Assembly: GCF_001887355.1 (NCBI RefSeq)
Contig: NZ_MPIN01000001.1
Span: forward strand, 1,445,617 to 1,509,616
Direction of reading: 5' to 3'
Source: Cystobacter ferrugineus
GTDB taxonomy: Bacteria; Myxococcota; Myxococcia; Myxococcales; Myxococcaceae
DNA: 64,000 nt
Below, in pieces: positions 7,769 to 14,860 of the stretch. Under the pieces are notes generated by a model. The model made no database searches. It was not told where the DNA came from and was given only the letters and a program-made list of their open reading frames with translations. The translations under genes were made by a program, and so were the position numbers. Numbering within the stretch: position 1 is the first letter of the stretch; the number at the start of each line of letters is the position of its first letter.

Positions 7769-8370
7769 TCCTTCGCCTCCTGTCCGAGGGCGGACAGCAA
7801 CTCGCGCAGCCGCGCGTAGCCCCGGTGGGCACGGACCTTGACCGCCGACTCCGTCAGCCCCATCGACTCGGCGATCTCCGCGAAGCCCATCCCCTCGAAG
7901 CGGTGCAGGACGATGGGGATGCGCTGTCCCTCGGGCAACTGGGCGAGCGCCCGCTGCACGGCGTTCTCCAGGCCCAGGTCCCGGGGGCCGCCGTGCTCCG
8001 AGGCGACCTGGGCGGGCAGCTCTCCCTCGTCCGTCAGCTCCTCGGGACGCTTGCGCCGCTGCCAGTCGCGCGCCGCGTTGGTGGCGATGGCGTACAGCCA
8101 CGGCTTCACCCGCGAGCCCTCCTGGAAGCGCCCGCGCGCCTTCACCAGCGACAGGAACGTCTGCTGGGACAGGTCCTCGGCCGCGGCCACCTGGCCCGTC
8201 ATCCGCGCCAGGTAGCCGTGGATGGGCCGCGCATAGCGCTGGAAGAGGACGTCGAAGGCCCGTGCATCACCCTGGCAGAAGCGCGCCATCAATTCCTCGT
8301 CTGATTCTCCGGCGGAGGATGAAGCGGCCGGTGCATCGGCGGTACGCGCCAGGGGAGACTTGGGTTTCAC
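7765..8370 (-). CDS. ECF RNA polymerase sigma factor
   Basis: A 201-aa protein with the two ECF domains. Region 2 lies near residues 28-90 (ELMARFCQGDARAFDVLFQR, then DLSQQTFLSLVKAR) and region 4 near 135-190 (ALAQLPEGQRIPIVLHRFEG, then IAESMGLTESAVKVRAHRGY). There are about 26 extra low-complexity residues at the N terminus. It overlaps the NrsF-like gene by 4 bases. The upstream side is cut by a gene remnant at 8386, and I see no copy of the GTAACC promoter before it, so autoregulation is not evident. Confidence 0.92.
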   Translation of the reverse strand: MKPKSPLARTADAPAASSSAGESDEELMARFCQGDARAFDVLFQRYARPIHGYLARMTGQVAAAEDLSQQTFLSLVKARGRFQEGSRVKPWLYAIATNAARDWQRRKRPEELTDEGELPAQVASEHGGPRDLGLENAVQRALAQLPEGQRIPIVLHRFEGMGFAEIAESMGLTESAVKVRAHRGYARLRELLSALGQEAKE

Positions 8371-8385
8371 CGGGCTCGCACTCTA

Positions 8386-8646
8386 CCCCAGACGAGGCAG
8401 CAGCGAAGGCAATACCTGGGGCTCACCCGCCGCAACGACCTGAGCTGGCGCACCGCCGAGGAGGTGACGGCCTCGCTGCGCGTGCTCGACGCCGAGGATC
8501 CGGTGCGCTTCGACTTCGCCCGCTGTCATTACGGCATGAGCGGCGTGTGTCCCACGACGCCCGTACGGGAGAACTGCGCCCGGTGCCTCCTGTGGCCCGC
8601 GTGCGCCACCGGCCGCGAGACGGGGAGCGCGGGCCGGGGCCGCTGA
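8386..8646 (+). pseudogene. TIGR02757 family protein, C-terminal remnant
   Basis: One open frame reads LGLTRRNDLSWRTAEEVTASLR, then DFARCHYGMSGVCP and CARCLLWPAC, the C-terminal end of TIGR02757 proteins (a HhH-GPD-like family with a four-Cys cluster). The N-terminal 200 or so residues and the start codon are absent, and the sequence begins abruptly about 15 bp upstream of the divergent ECF gene's ATG. A truncated relic. Confidence 0.6.
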
Positions 8647-8665
8647 GGCTGTTGGACGTCGCCGG

Positions 8666-8866
8666 TCAGGTGAGGCGGTGCTGGATCTCGAACGAGAAGG
8701 CGTCGTTCGCGTAGCCCATCAGCCGCGCGTTTTGCGTCACGACATGTCTCAGGGCGGCCTTGTCATGCAGGTGGAATTCGCCGCTGTTCGGGTCCATGAA
8801 CTTGAACTGTCCATTGCCGAGATTCTCAATGCCCATGGCATGACTGCTCCCGTCGCCCTTCAGCAA
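8666..8866 (-). pseudogene. C-terminal remnant of a YopT-like (C58) cysteine protease
   Basis: About 66 codons ending in TGA contain SSHAMGIE followed by FKFMDPNSGEFH. This matches the His and Asp/Asn part of the catalytic triad in YopT/AvrPphB-type papain-like proteases, where HA(M/I) and DPN-GEF are conserved. The cysteine-bearing front half is missing; IS91-type transposase debris begins where homology stops (about 8870). Probably a broken secreted effector or polymorphic toxin domain. Confidence 0.5.
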
Positions 8867-8869
8867 GCG

Positions 8870-9185
8870 CGAGGGGTGAGAGCGATTTGGGAGCACCTGG
8901 GACTGCCCACGGCAGGTGCGAGCCTGACCCCGGCGCGTGCGCCACCCCACGGCGCATGGTGTTGAGGCTTCCGCCGCCACAGCCAAGAGACCTGCTGCCC
9001 CTGCCGCGCCCCTCATCGGAGGGCGGCCTGGGCAGGCATGCCCAAGCAGGCTGCGTGACCTCTCCACCGGCCCGGCTCACAGCTCGGCCGGCACCCGTCC
9101 GCGGCCCTCCTCGGCCCCTCTGCTCCAGCCCTCCCCCTCAACACCGCCTCTCTCCTGCCTATACGCCCAACCGTCGAGGAGTGAA
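8870..9185 (+). mobile_element. IS91-type element remnant (fragment 2, 3' end)
   Basis: At 8880-8965 a frame reads RAIWEHLGLPT and ends PPHGAWC, then TGA. It aligns with RAILEHLGLPT...PPQAAWC at 16865-16945, the end of an IS91-type transposase. The following 220 bases (Pro/Arg-rich, ending in a CTCCTGCCTATACGCC stretch near 9155-9170) recur in similar form at 35220-35360 and partly at 20840-20930, suggesting a shared 3' end of the element. No intact gene. Confidence 0.55.
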
Positions 9186-9260
9186 ACCCGGTGGCCTGGG
9201 AGGGAGCCCTCCACACCTCCCAGGGCAGGGAGCGGCTGCGCGAGGAACTGGAGCGAGTCG

Positions 9261-9485
9261 CTAACAATTACCATACATGGCCGTGCAGATCAGGCCGCCC
9301 AGAGGGTTGCCCGCATTCTCGATGAGGCAAAGGGCCTTTCTGAGCTGACAGGCGGAGGGGGGGGGCTTCGGCGGATTCCCGGGGGCAGGGCCAGAGCCGG
9401 CCATGGCCACCTGCGAGGGAAGGACAACCGCGCTCGCCACCCCCAACGCCAACCCCAGCAGTCCCATCTTCAGCGTCTTCATCAT
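9261..9485 (-). CDS. Small secreted Cys-containing peptide
   Basis: A 74-aa protein with a strong signal peptide (residues 1-29, ending VAMA|GS). The mature part is about 45 residues with a Pro-rich linker (GNPPKPPPSA) and four cysteines (SACQ, ALCL, LICT, GNC). No family recognised; candidates are a small periplasmic or extracellular disulphide peptide or a bacteriocin-like peptide. A perfect hairpin (CCCCGT-TTC-ACGGGG, 9528-9542) lies about 43 bases upstream of the ATG, in the likely leader or promoter. Confidence 0.6.
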   Translation of the reverse strand: MMKTLKMGLLGLALGVASAVVLPSQVAMAGSGPAPGNPPKPPPSACQLRKALCLIENAGNPLGGLICTAMYGNC

Positions 9486-9619
9486 GTCGTGTTCTCTTAT
9501 GTCGTCTGGACGGTGGATTCCGTCGTTCCCCGTTTCACGGGGAGTTACCTCTTCAATACGGAACTCTCTTTTTTCGGTTACCCGGAGTGGGATTTCCCGT
9601 CCTCCAGCTCGCGCTGGAA

Positions 9620-9950
9620 CACTACTGCGTCAGGGTCCTGAAGGATGGACACGGAGGCCCGCCGGGTTGCGTGAGCGGTGCTGGGTGTTGGAGCGGTGGC
9701 AGACGGGGCACCGAGGCAGCCAGGTGGCAATCACCCGAGCCATGGCCAGGCGTGCGGTGATGAAGCTGTCGTGAAAGTGGCGCTCAGGCCTGGAACTGCT
9801 GCGCGTGGGCTTCATCCGCCCCTCGGGCCGAGGGGGGGAAGACGCCGCACGCGTTCGGCGACGATGAACGCGTAACAGCAAAGGGCGACCGAGACGTGGT
9901 GGTGCCAACCAGGAAAGCGACGGCCCTCGTAGTGGTCGAGTCCGAGCCAA
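9620..9950 (-). mobile_element. IS701-type 3'-end remnant (third copy)
   Basis: The terminal repeat CACTACTGCGTCAGGG at 9620-9635 is the same end as at 514-529 and 20105-20120, in the opposite direction. Inward, the transposase tail is readable (LGLDHYEGRRFPGWHH and beyond) up to about 9950, where similarity stops inside the LGLDHYEG motif. Only the last 330 bp of the element remain, with no catalytic domain. Confidence 0.8.
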
Positions 9951-10094
9951 CGAAAACCATCGTAGCTCGAGCAACGAAACGGGGCCGAGCTGCTCAGCAG
10001 GAGGCGCGGGCTCGCACGCCAGCCCCCCTTATTGCGCCAACAACCTTACCCTGAGCGCGACCCCGGGGCCGTTCACGGTCACCAGCGGCTTGGG

Positions 10095-10203
10095 CATCCC
10101 ATGGACGGCCTGTTGAAGACCTTTGGTTGGTATGGCAAGGCCTTCGTCACGCCTGACGACGTGCACCCGCTGCTGTTTCGCCGTGGCGGCAGCGTCGTCA
10201 GCA
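10095..10203 (+). pseudogene. Fragment duplicated from the DUF4334 gene (direct repeat, copy 1)
   Basis: These 109 bases match 13600-13708 with four mismatches by eye and encode the same peptide ([17 protein letters not shown]...[11 protein letters not shown]), a conserved part of the GXWXG/DUF4334 protein encoded at 13465. Start and end of the gene are missing. The two copies are direct repeats bracketing 3.4 kb. Confidence 0.8.
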
Positions 10204-10235
10204 CAGCATGCCGATGAGGAGCGGCTGGGCGAGCG

Positions 10236-10362
10236 GTCAGGGTGCGCGGTGTCGTTGCTCCACCCACTCCTCGTCCTTGATGGCATCGAGCACCACCTGG
10301 AGCCTGGGAATTCTTCCGTTCGAGTCGGGGCAGGACACATCCACAGTATTGGAATCCGTGCT
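10236..10362 (-). pseudogene. C-terminal remnant, unknown protein
   Basis: On the minus strand about 38 codons of good coding quality end in TGA (contains LQVVLDAIKDEEWVEQRHRAP). There is no start or upstream portion, and the segment is cut by the promoter area of the divergent DUF1295 gene. Family not recognised. Confidence 0.3.
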
Positions 10363-10386
10363 GGCGTTCGGGCATACAGTTTTCCC

Positions 10387-11196
10387 ATGCATCCCGTCAT
10401 CGTCGTCGGAATCGTCGCTGCGGCAGCCTCCGCCTTCTGCTGGATCACCTCGCTCATCACCCGCGAGAACTCCTGGGTCGACCGCCTGTGGTCGATCGTC
10501 CCCGTCGTCTACGTGTGGATCTTCGCCGCCTGGACGGGCCTCGCCGATCCGCGGCTCGTGGTCATGTCCGTGCTCGCGACGCTATGGGGTGCGCGCCTGA
10601 CCTTCAACTTCGCGCGCAAGGGCGGCTACACGGGTACGGAGGACTACCGCTGGGCGATCCTGCGCGCCCGCATGTCGCGCGGCTGGTTCGAGGTGTTCAA
10701 CCTGTTCTTCATCGTGCTGTACCAGAACGCGATCCTCGTGCTGATCACACTGCCGGCGTGGACGGCGTACGAGTACCGGGCTACACCGTTCGGCCTGCTC
10801 GATGGCCTCGCCGCTGCCTTCTTCCTCGCGCTGCTGCTCGGCGAGACGGTCGCCGACCAGCAGCAGTGGGACTTCCACCAGCGCAAGGCCGCGGGCACCG
10901 CGGAGGGGCGGTTCCTCACGAGCGGCCTCTGGCGGTTCTCCCGTCACCCCAACTACTTCTTCGAGCAGGCGCAGTGGTGGGTGTTCTTCCTGTTCGGCGC
11001 GATCGCCGCCGGCTCGCTGCTGCAGTGGACGGTGCTCGGGGCCGTGCTGCTCACGCTCCTGTTCGTCGGCTCGACGATCTTCACCGAGAGCATCACGCGC
11101 TCGAAGTACCCCGAGTACGCCGATTACCAGGTGGTGACCTCGTCGATCGTGCCGCTGCCTCCGCGACGCGCCCGCGCCGCGCGTGCGGCCACCTGA
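10387..11196 (+). CDS. DUF1295 membrane protein (steroid 5-alpha-reductase-like)
   Basis: A 269-aa integral membrane protein with six or seven helices (residues 4-22, 35-53, 58-75, 110-130, 140-160, 200-222, 225-245). The C-terminal signature GLWRFSRHPNYFFEQAQWW belongs to the DUF1295/isoprenylcysteine methyltransferase-like superfamily, whose better-known members reduce or methylate lipids and steroids. The substrate is unknown. The ATG at 10387 starts the first hydrophobic helix. It lies convergent with the haloalkane dehalogenase gene and inside the segment bracketed by the 109-bp direct repeats. Confidence 0.85.
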   Translation: MHPVIVVGIVAAAASAFCWITSLITRENSWVDRLWSIVPVVYVWIFAAWTGLADPRLVVMSVLATLWGARLTFNFARKGGYTGTEDYRWAILRARMSRGWFEVFNLFFIVLYQNAILVLITLPAWTAYEYRATPFGLLDGLAAAFFLALLLGETVADQQQWDFHQRKAAGTAEGRFLTSGLWRFSRHPNYFFEQAQWWVFFLFGAIAAGSLLQWTVLGAVLLTLLFVGSTIFTESITRSKYPEYADYQVVTSSIVPLPPRRARAARAAT

Positions 11197-11274
11197 GCAG
11201 CGGGGTTGGCGTGGAGCGCATGTCGTGCCTCAGGCCCGCACGGCGCTCTTCGAGTACACCAGGCGCGGCACGCG

Positions 11275-12234
11275 TCATCGGTGGACGGGATGGCGGTCGA
11301 GCCAGCGGGCGATGGTCTGACCGATCTGATCGGGCAGATCCTCGCTGGCGTGGTGGCCGGCCTGGCCGAGCGCCACCACCTCGAGTGCGGTGAACGTGTC
11401 GCGCGCCCACTCGACGGTGGCGGGTGCGCCGAGCGGCGTCGGGCTGTCGAAGGTGAGCAGCAGCTTGGGCACTGACGGCGACGCCGCCATCCAGTCGACG
11501 TAGCGGTCCAGCACCGCCATCATCTCGACCGGCTGGTTCTCGATGGGAAGCTCGCGCGGCCATGCCAGCAGTGGGCGCCGCGACGCCGGGTCGGGATAGG
11601 GCGCGTAGTACACGGCGGTCTCGGACTCGGTGAGGCCACGCTTGACGCCAGCGCCCAGCGAACGGGCCAGGAATTGGTTCTGCTCCAGCACCAGGGTCTC
11701 GCCCACGCCGGGGGTGCGCAGGTTCTTGAACAGCTCGGCACCCTGCGGCGGGTAGTCGCTCCACTCGAGCGAGCGGAAGAAGGTCTCGAACACGACCAGG
11801 CCGCGCACGCGCTCGGGGTGGCGGGTGGCCCAGTCCATGGCCAGCGCGCCGCCCCAGTCGTAGCCGACCAGCACGACGTCGTGCAGCTCGAGCGCGTCGA
11901 ACCAGGCGTCGAGGTAGCGGGCGTGGTCGGCGAAGCGGTAGGCGATGTCGGGCTTGCCCGAGTCGCCCATGCCTATCAGGTCGGGCGCCAACACGCGGTG
12001 ATGGCCAGCGAGGTGGGGGATGACGTTGCGCCAGACGTAGGACGAGGTCGGGTTGCCGTGGAGCAGGATCACGGTGTGGCCGCGGCCGGCTTCGCGGTAG
12101 GCCATGTGGGAATCGATGACGTTGACGTTACGCATGGTGGTCTTCAGAGGTAGGGGGGCGGGCGGGGTCGCCGCACGCAGACAGGCCGCGAGGGTGACCT
12201 GGAGGAGCAGGAGGAACAGCCGCGGCTTGGGCAT
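11275..12234 (-). CDS. Lipoprotein alpha/beta hydrolase, haloalkane dehalogenase-like
   Basis: A 319-aa protein. Residues 1-18 form a lipoprotein signal with lipobox LAAC (Cys18), so the enzyme is probably anchored outside the cytoplasm, unusual for this family. The body is a haloalkane-dehalogenase-type alpha/beta hydrolase: oxyanion motif HGNPTSS (59-65), nucleophile Asp126 in VGYDWGGA with the halide-binding Trp127, an acidic residue in VVFETFF and the catalytic His in GQAGHHASED. The expected reaction is hydrolytic removal of halide from haloalkanes, though some relatives act on other substrates. It is divergent from a LysR gene, with a T-N11-A operator between. Confidence 0.8.
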   Translation of the reverse strand: MPKPRLFLLLLQVTLAACLRAATPPAPLPLKTTMRNVNVIDSHMAYREAGRGHTVILLHGNPTSSYVWRNVIPHLAGHHRVLAPDLIGMGDSGKPDIAYRFADHARYLDAWFDALELHDVVLVGYDWGGALAMDWATRHPERVRGLVVFETFFRSLEWSDYPPQGAELFKNLRTPGVGETLVLEQNQFLARSLGAGVKRGLTESETAVYYAPYPDPASRRPLLAWPRELPIENQPVEMMAVLDRYVDWMAASPSVPKLLLTFDSPTPLGAPATVEWARDTFTALEVVALGQAGHHASEDLPDQIGQTIARWLDRHPVHR

Positions 12235-12253
12235 GACCGAAACATGGGGTTGT

Positions 12254-12276
12254 TCATCATTTTCGGCCAGTGATGA
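12254..12276. promoter_or_regulatory. LysR-type operator between divergent genes
   Basis: A perfect dyad TCATCA-N11-TGATGA fits the T-N11-A LysR box. It lies 20 bases upstream of the hydrolase ATG and 25 bases upstream of the LysR GTG, the place where a LysR regulator controls itself and the divergent target. Confidence 0.65.
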
Positions 12277-12301
12277 TTCGTGACGTATATCCTCACCAAC
12301 C

Positions 12302-13216
12302 GTGAGCCTTGCCGCCCTCGATCTCAACCTGCTCCTGGTGCTCGACACTGTGCTCGCCGAACGCAGCGTGGTGCGGGCCGCCCGCCGCCTCCACGTCACG
12401 CCCTCGGCGATCAGCAACTCGCTGGCCCGCCTGCGCGCCGCGCTCGGCGACCCGTTGATTACCCGCAGCGGCCGCGGCATCGTGCCCACGCCTCGCGCCG
12501 CCGAGCTGGCGCCAGTGCTGGCCCGCGCCCTGCGCGACCTCGACCACGCCGTGCACGGTGCCGCCTTCGAGCCCGCCACCACCACTCGCCAGTTCTCGCT
12601 CGCCATCGCCGACGCTGGCCAGGTGGTTCGGCTGCCTCGCCTCGCCACGCTGATGGCCGCCGAGATGCCGCGCGCCAGCCTGCGGGTGGTCGGTATCGAC
12701 ACCCTGCTCACCGGTGGCGGCCTGGCCAGCACCGAGGTCGACGTCGCCGTAGGGGTCGGCGAGAAGGCCCCCGGCATGCACCTCGAGCCGCTGTTCCGTG
12801 AGCGCACCGTGCTGGTGGCGCGCCGAGATCATCCCCAGGCCGGTGATCGCGTCTCCAAGAGTGTACTGGCCGGCCTGCGCCACGTCGAAGTGCAGGTGGC
12901 GCCCGGCAAGGGCTACCGCGAACTGCCCGGCGCCTATGCCCGCCTTGGCATCGCCCGCGACGTCGCGCTGATCGTTCCGAACTTCAGCGCCGCCGCCGCG
13001 GTGGTCGCCGACACGGAGCTGGTCGCCACTCTTCCCGCCTCGCTGGTCGCCCGCCTCGGCCCGCGCTTCGGCCTGCGCATCGTTCAGAGCCCGGTGCCAC
13101 CGCTCACCATCACCATCAACCTCTGGTGGCACGAGCGCACTGCCGCGGACCCGGCAATGATTGCCTTCCGCGACCTCATCCGGCGCGCCGGTGCCCGCGG
13201 CCGCTCCGACGTTTGA
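12302..13216 (+). CDS. LysR family transcriptional regulator
   Basis: A 304-aa protein with an N-terminal winged helix-turn-helix (residues 6-65; LNLLLVLDTVLAERSVVRAARRLHVTPSAISNSLARLR) and a C-terminal LysR substrate domain (95-290). The start is GTG at 12302. It is transcribed away from the haloalkane-dehalogenase-like gene across a 67-bp gap with a LysR box, so it most likely regulates that enzyme. The inducer is unknown. Confidence 0.92.
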   Translation: MSLAALDLNLLLVLDTVLAERSVVRAARRLHVTPSAISNSLARLRAALGDPLITRSGRGIVPTPRAAELAPVLARALRDLDHAVHGAAFEPATTTRQFSLAIADAGQVVRLPRLATLMAAEMPRASLRVVGIDTLLTGGGLASTEVDVAVGVGEKAPGMHLEPLFRERTVLVARRDHPQAGDRVSKSVLAGLRHVEVQVAPGKGYRELPGAYARLGIARDVALIVPNFSAAAAVVADTELVATLPASLVARLGPRFGLRIVQSPVPPLTITINLWWHERTAADPAMIAFRDLIRRAGARGRSDV

Positions 13217-13254
13217 TTGACGCTCTCCAGAAGAGACGCCCATCTGACAACCGG

Positions 13255-13413
13255 ATCTGACGGAAAGGGCACCGTCACCACGATGAAGAACCCGCCGCCC
13301 GGCGTGTTCCAGCTGACCGGTCCGCCCGCGGGGAAGCGCCTGGCGAGTCCGGTGAGCACTCGCCGGAGGTTGAGCCGGTAGATGTCGATCTCGCGTTTGT
13401 TGGCGGCGAGCAT
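13255..13413 (-). pseudogene. C-terminal fragment of a PLP-dependent aminotransferase
   Basis: The frame reads NKREIDIYRLNLRRVLTGL and WNTPGGGFFIVVTVPF, the C-terminal small domain of fold-type I aminotransferases. The catalytic lysine domain is missing and the frame runs into unrelated sequence. A relic squeezed between the LysR gene and the DUF4334 gene. Confidence 0.5.
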
Positions 13414-13464
13414 GCTGTACCCGATGCGCTACACTCCGCTTATCTCTCGCGATCCAGAGGAGCG

Positions 13465-13998
13465 ATGCCGATGACCGCTGTCCTCCAGGCCCAGCCACCC
13501 ATGTCCACCGCCGATGCCCTCGCGCTCTTCGATTCCCTGGAGCCGGTCGACCTCGACTTCATGATGGGGCGCTGGGTCGGCGCCGGCTTCGACACGCACC
13601 ATCCCATGGACGGCCTGCTGGAGACCTTTGGTTGGTATGGCAAGGCCTTCGTCACACCCGACGACGTGCACCCGCTGCTGTTTCGCCGTGGCGGCAGCGT
13701 CGTCAGCATCAGCCCGCGCCTCATGCCCATGGGCTTGCTATGGAAGGTTCGCCTGCCGCGCTCGGCGCTGCTCAACGCGCTGTCGTTGCCGCTCAAATTC
13801 GCGCTGCGGACCCGTCGTGCGCGCGCCCGCGTGCGCATGATGGAGCACCGCGGCAAGGTGAGCGCGACGATGATCTACGACGACCTGCCCATCCACGACG
13901 TGTTCCGCAAGTTCGACGATGCCACCGTGCTCGGCGCGATGGACCTGAAGGGAATGCCGCAGCCCTTCTTCTTCCAACTGCGCCGCGAAGGCGCCTGA
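13465..13998 (+). CDS. GXWXG/DUF4334 domain protein
   Basis: A 177-aa soluble protein. The N-terminal half has the GXWXG signature (MGRWVGAGF near residue 33) and [17 protein letters not shown]; the C-terminal half is the DUF4334 domain, ending GMPQPFFFQLRR. The family's function is unknown; members occur singly in actinobacteria and myxobacteria. The ATG at 13465 follows GAGGAGC. A 109-bp internal piece is duplicated at 10095-10203, so this gene is the source or the surviving partner of a duplication. Confidence 0.85.
   Translation: MPMTAVLQAQPPMSTADALALFDSLEPVDLDFMMGRWVGAGFDTHHPMDGLLETFGWYGKAFVTPDDVHPLLFRRGGSVVSISPRLMPMGLLWKVRLPRSALLNALSLPLKFALRTRRARARVRMMEHRGKVSATMIYDDLPIHDVFRKFDDATVLGAMDLKGMPQPFFFQLRREGA
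13600..13708 (+). repeat. 109-bp direct repeat, copy 2 (inside the DUF4334 gene)
   Basis: About 96% identical to 10095-10203, in the same orientation and 3505 bases downstream. The repeats bracket the DUF1295, hydrolase and LysR genes. Confidence 0.85.
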
Positions 13999-14018
13999 GC
14001 CACGGGAGGCCGCGGCAC

Positions 14019-14054
14019 GAAAAAAACCCCGCCTCCGGTGGGACCGGGGCGGGG
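14019..14054 (-). terminator. Rho-independent terminator, minus strand
   Basis: A stem built of CCCCGCC and CCGGT pairs with ACCGG and GGCGGGG around a GGG loop and is preceded on the plus strand by seven A residues, which form the U tract for minus-strand transcription. It directly follows the broken cytochrome c gene read leftward. Confidence 0.8.
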
Positions 14055-14612
14055 CCCCAGGATCTTCATGACCTGGCTGATTCCCTCGAAGCTCGACTTG
14101 CCGTCGGTGCCGTAGAAGCCCTGCGCGGCGTCGATGGTGTGGCAGCCGTTGCAGTTGAAGCCGGTGTCCGAGCCAATCGCGAGGCCGTCCACACGGCGGC
14201 TGCCAAAGTAGAAGTCGCGGCCGGCCTGCTGGGCGGTGGTGAGCGAATTGTCCAACTTGCGGATGGGGTTGGGCGGCAGCTGCACCTGGAGCTGGAAGGC
14301 GGTGAACTTGCTCATCTCCTCGTCGGTGGGCATCGAGACGCGGCCGAGCAGCCCCTCGTACGCCACGATGAAGTTCTTGAACGACATGTCCTCCGCGTCC
14401 GCGTTGACGCCGTAGAACCCGTTCGAGCGGTCACCTCGCTGTTGACGGTCGTCGTCTGGTTGCCGGACTGGGCAATGGCCGCGTAGACCGTCTTCTTGTC
14501 CGGGCCCAGGGTTCAGGCGTCCTGACTCCACTGGCGCCACATTGCCGAGCGCCTTCTCGAGGAGCGCCCGGTCATCCGTGTAGACGGCGATGTTCATCAC
14601 GCCGTTGGTCAT
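14055..14612 (-). pseudogene. Cytochrome c domain protein, truncated and frameshifted
   Basis: The frame contains a c-type heme site, CNGCH in FNCNGCHTIDAAQGFYG, after a segment typical of periplasmic di-heme/beta-propeller electron-transfer proteins. The N-terminal portion is lost and the middle (about 14440-14530) reads as frame-shifted, low-quality sequence. The C terminus stops right after ISQVMKI, where relatives continue, and runs into a terminator. Inactive relic. Confidence 0.65.
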
Positions 14613-14860
14613 GGAGTTGTGTCACCCGTCAGCGGAATGCAGCGCCCGGCAGAGTGCCTGGCCCGTGGGCCCTGAGCAGCCATGCTCGACCGTGCTCGGA
14701 GGCACAAATGGCCCGAGCCCTGGTCCGATGCCCCCCGCCTCCCGAAGGCAGACACTCCACGCACCTGAGCGTGATGAAGAACGGCACAGCCGTCCCCGCG
14801 CTGAGGGAAGTCGACATGTCCACCGACAACTCCGGTGGACCCGGTAGGGAGGAGAGCGCA

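Noticed and set aside
9550-9590. GGGTAACC on the minus strand ahead of the four-Cys peptide as an ECF promoter like that at 4977
   Set aside because: The spacing to a CG-containing -10 element does not match (15 or 17 bases, no CGTC), so the similarity may be chance.
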